A stretch of 64,000 nucleotides of DNA, taken from the NCBI RefSeq assembly GCF_958295425.1, contig NC_081150.1, positions 7,253,001 to 7,317,000 of the forward strand, given 5' to 3'. Position numbers and translations under genes: made by a program. Position 1 is the first letter of the stretch; the number at the start of each line of letters is the position of its first letter. Source of the stretch: Solea solea (taxonomy: Eukaryota; Chordata; Actinopteri; Pleuronectiformes; Soleidae). Under the pieces are notes generated by a model. That model searched no databases, had not been told where the DNA came from, and saw only the letters and a program-made list of their open reading frames with translations. This document shows positions 63,510 through 64,000 of this stretch, one piece after another.

Positions 63510-64000
63510 GTGGGGGAAACTAAACACATGAAACTATTATAACCACCATGCAAAGTGGTTTGAATAATATGATGTAGGGGATTCTGGAGTCTACCACTTT
63601 ATCCTACACATGAGGGTCGCGGGGGTGGCTGGTGTCAATCGCAGTTAATATAGAGCTATACAACCATCCTTACATTCACGCCTACAGTCAATTTAGTGTG
63701 TCCAATTTGCTCCCAATCCCCAAATCTGCATGTTTTTGAACTGTGGGAGGAACTGGAGAACCCAGAGAAAACCCATGCACACATGGGGAGAACATGCAAA
63801 CTCCATGCAGGAAGGCCCAGGTCTTCTTACTGCAAGATAAAAAATAAAAGAAACATACAGTGGACAGACACATGGAATATCTGTTACAAGCTTAACAAAC
63901 TATATGTACAATAAAGGTGAAAAGTCCCATATTTCATGCATTTCAGCCAAAAACAGAATCAGAAATAATACCCTCGTCGATGTATAAATAATAGATGTAT
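63510..64000. other. EVL intron, continues beyond window
   Basis: Starts with a GTGGGG donor after the 63458-63509 exon and contains the minus-strand SINE-like copy. No further EVL exon before the window end. Confidence 0.7.
63587..63838 (-). mobile_element. SINE-like element, same family as 47.4 and 52.5 kb
   Basis: Read on the minus strand it has GTTTGCATGTTCTCCCC, TCCTCCCACAGTTCAAAAAC, the TTGGACACACTAAATTGAC block and GAGGATAAAGTGG. It is more diverged in the middle than the other copies and lacks a clear GGATGG tail. Confidence 0.85.

Overview
This is a vertebrate, very probably ray-finned fish, nuclear window. Three protein-coding genes lie head to tail on the + strand, with GT-AG introns, dense CA/TG microsatellites and many fragments of transposable elements of teleost type. 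No RNA gene, CRISPR array or prokaryotic feature is visible.

Layout. (1) Positions 310-5036 hold the last five coding exons of BAHD1, a chromatin-silencing BAH-domain protein; its upstream exons lie before the window. A G-run-rich 3' leader and about 7 kb of repeat-bearing sequence follow. (2) Positions 12864-21286 hold seven exons in one unbroken frame for a 309-residue EML1-like protein. It has the EML trimerisation coiled coil and a basic Ser/Thr-rich linker, then stops; the HELP domain and WD40 propellers of ordinary EML proteins are not found. (3) EVL (Ena/VASP-like) starts at 24110 with an exon coding only ATG-AG. It continues after a 29-kb first intron with two EVH1 exons (53131-54405), a proline-rich exon carrying a four-copy 27-bp coding repeat, and the actin-binding exons. 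It leaves the window at the right edge before the tetramerisation coil. A phase-compatible alternative first exon sits at 38586-38680.

The EML1-like/EVL order and orientation match the human EML1-EVL neighbourhood on 14q32 (EML2 and VASP are neighbours on 19q13), so this is an old paralogous block. BAHD1 next to it does not match human, where it is on 15q15. EVL drives actin filament elongation and EMLs bind microtubules, so the pair is cytoskeletal.

Mobile sequence. EVL intron 1 holds a minus-strand Ty3/Gypsy remnant with a single intact 567-codon frame. It joins a gag zinc knuckle directly to an integrase core whose third catalytic residue is changed, followed by an acidic repeat tail. There are also minus-strand LINE 3' fragments (16.9-17.4 kb and 61.5-62.0 kb), four copies of one SINE-like family, two other SINEs, and several terminal-inverted-repeat elements. 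Three long inverted repeats are present, one of them a perfect 110-bp palindrome. All calls are from reading the sequence; no database search was run.
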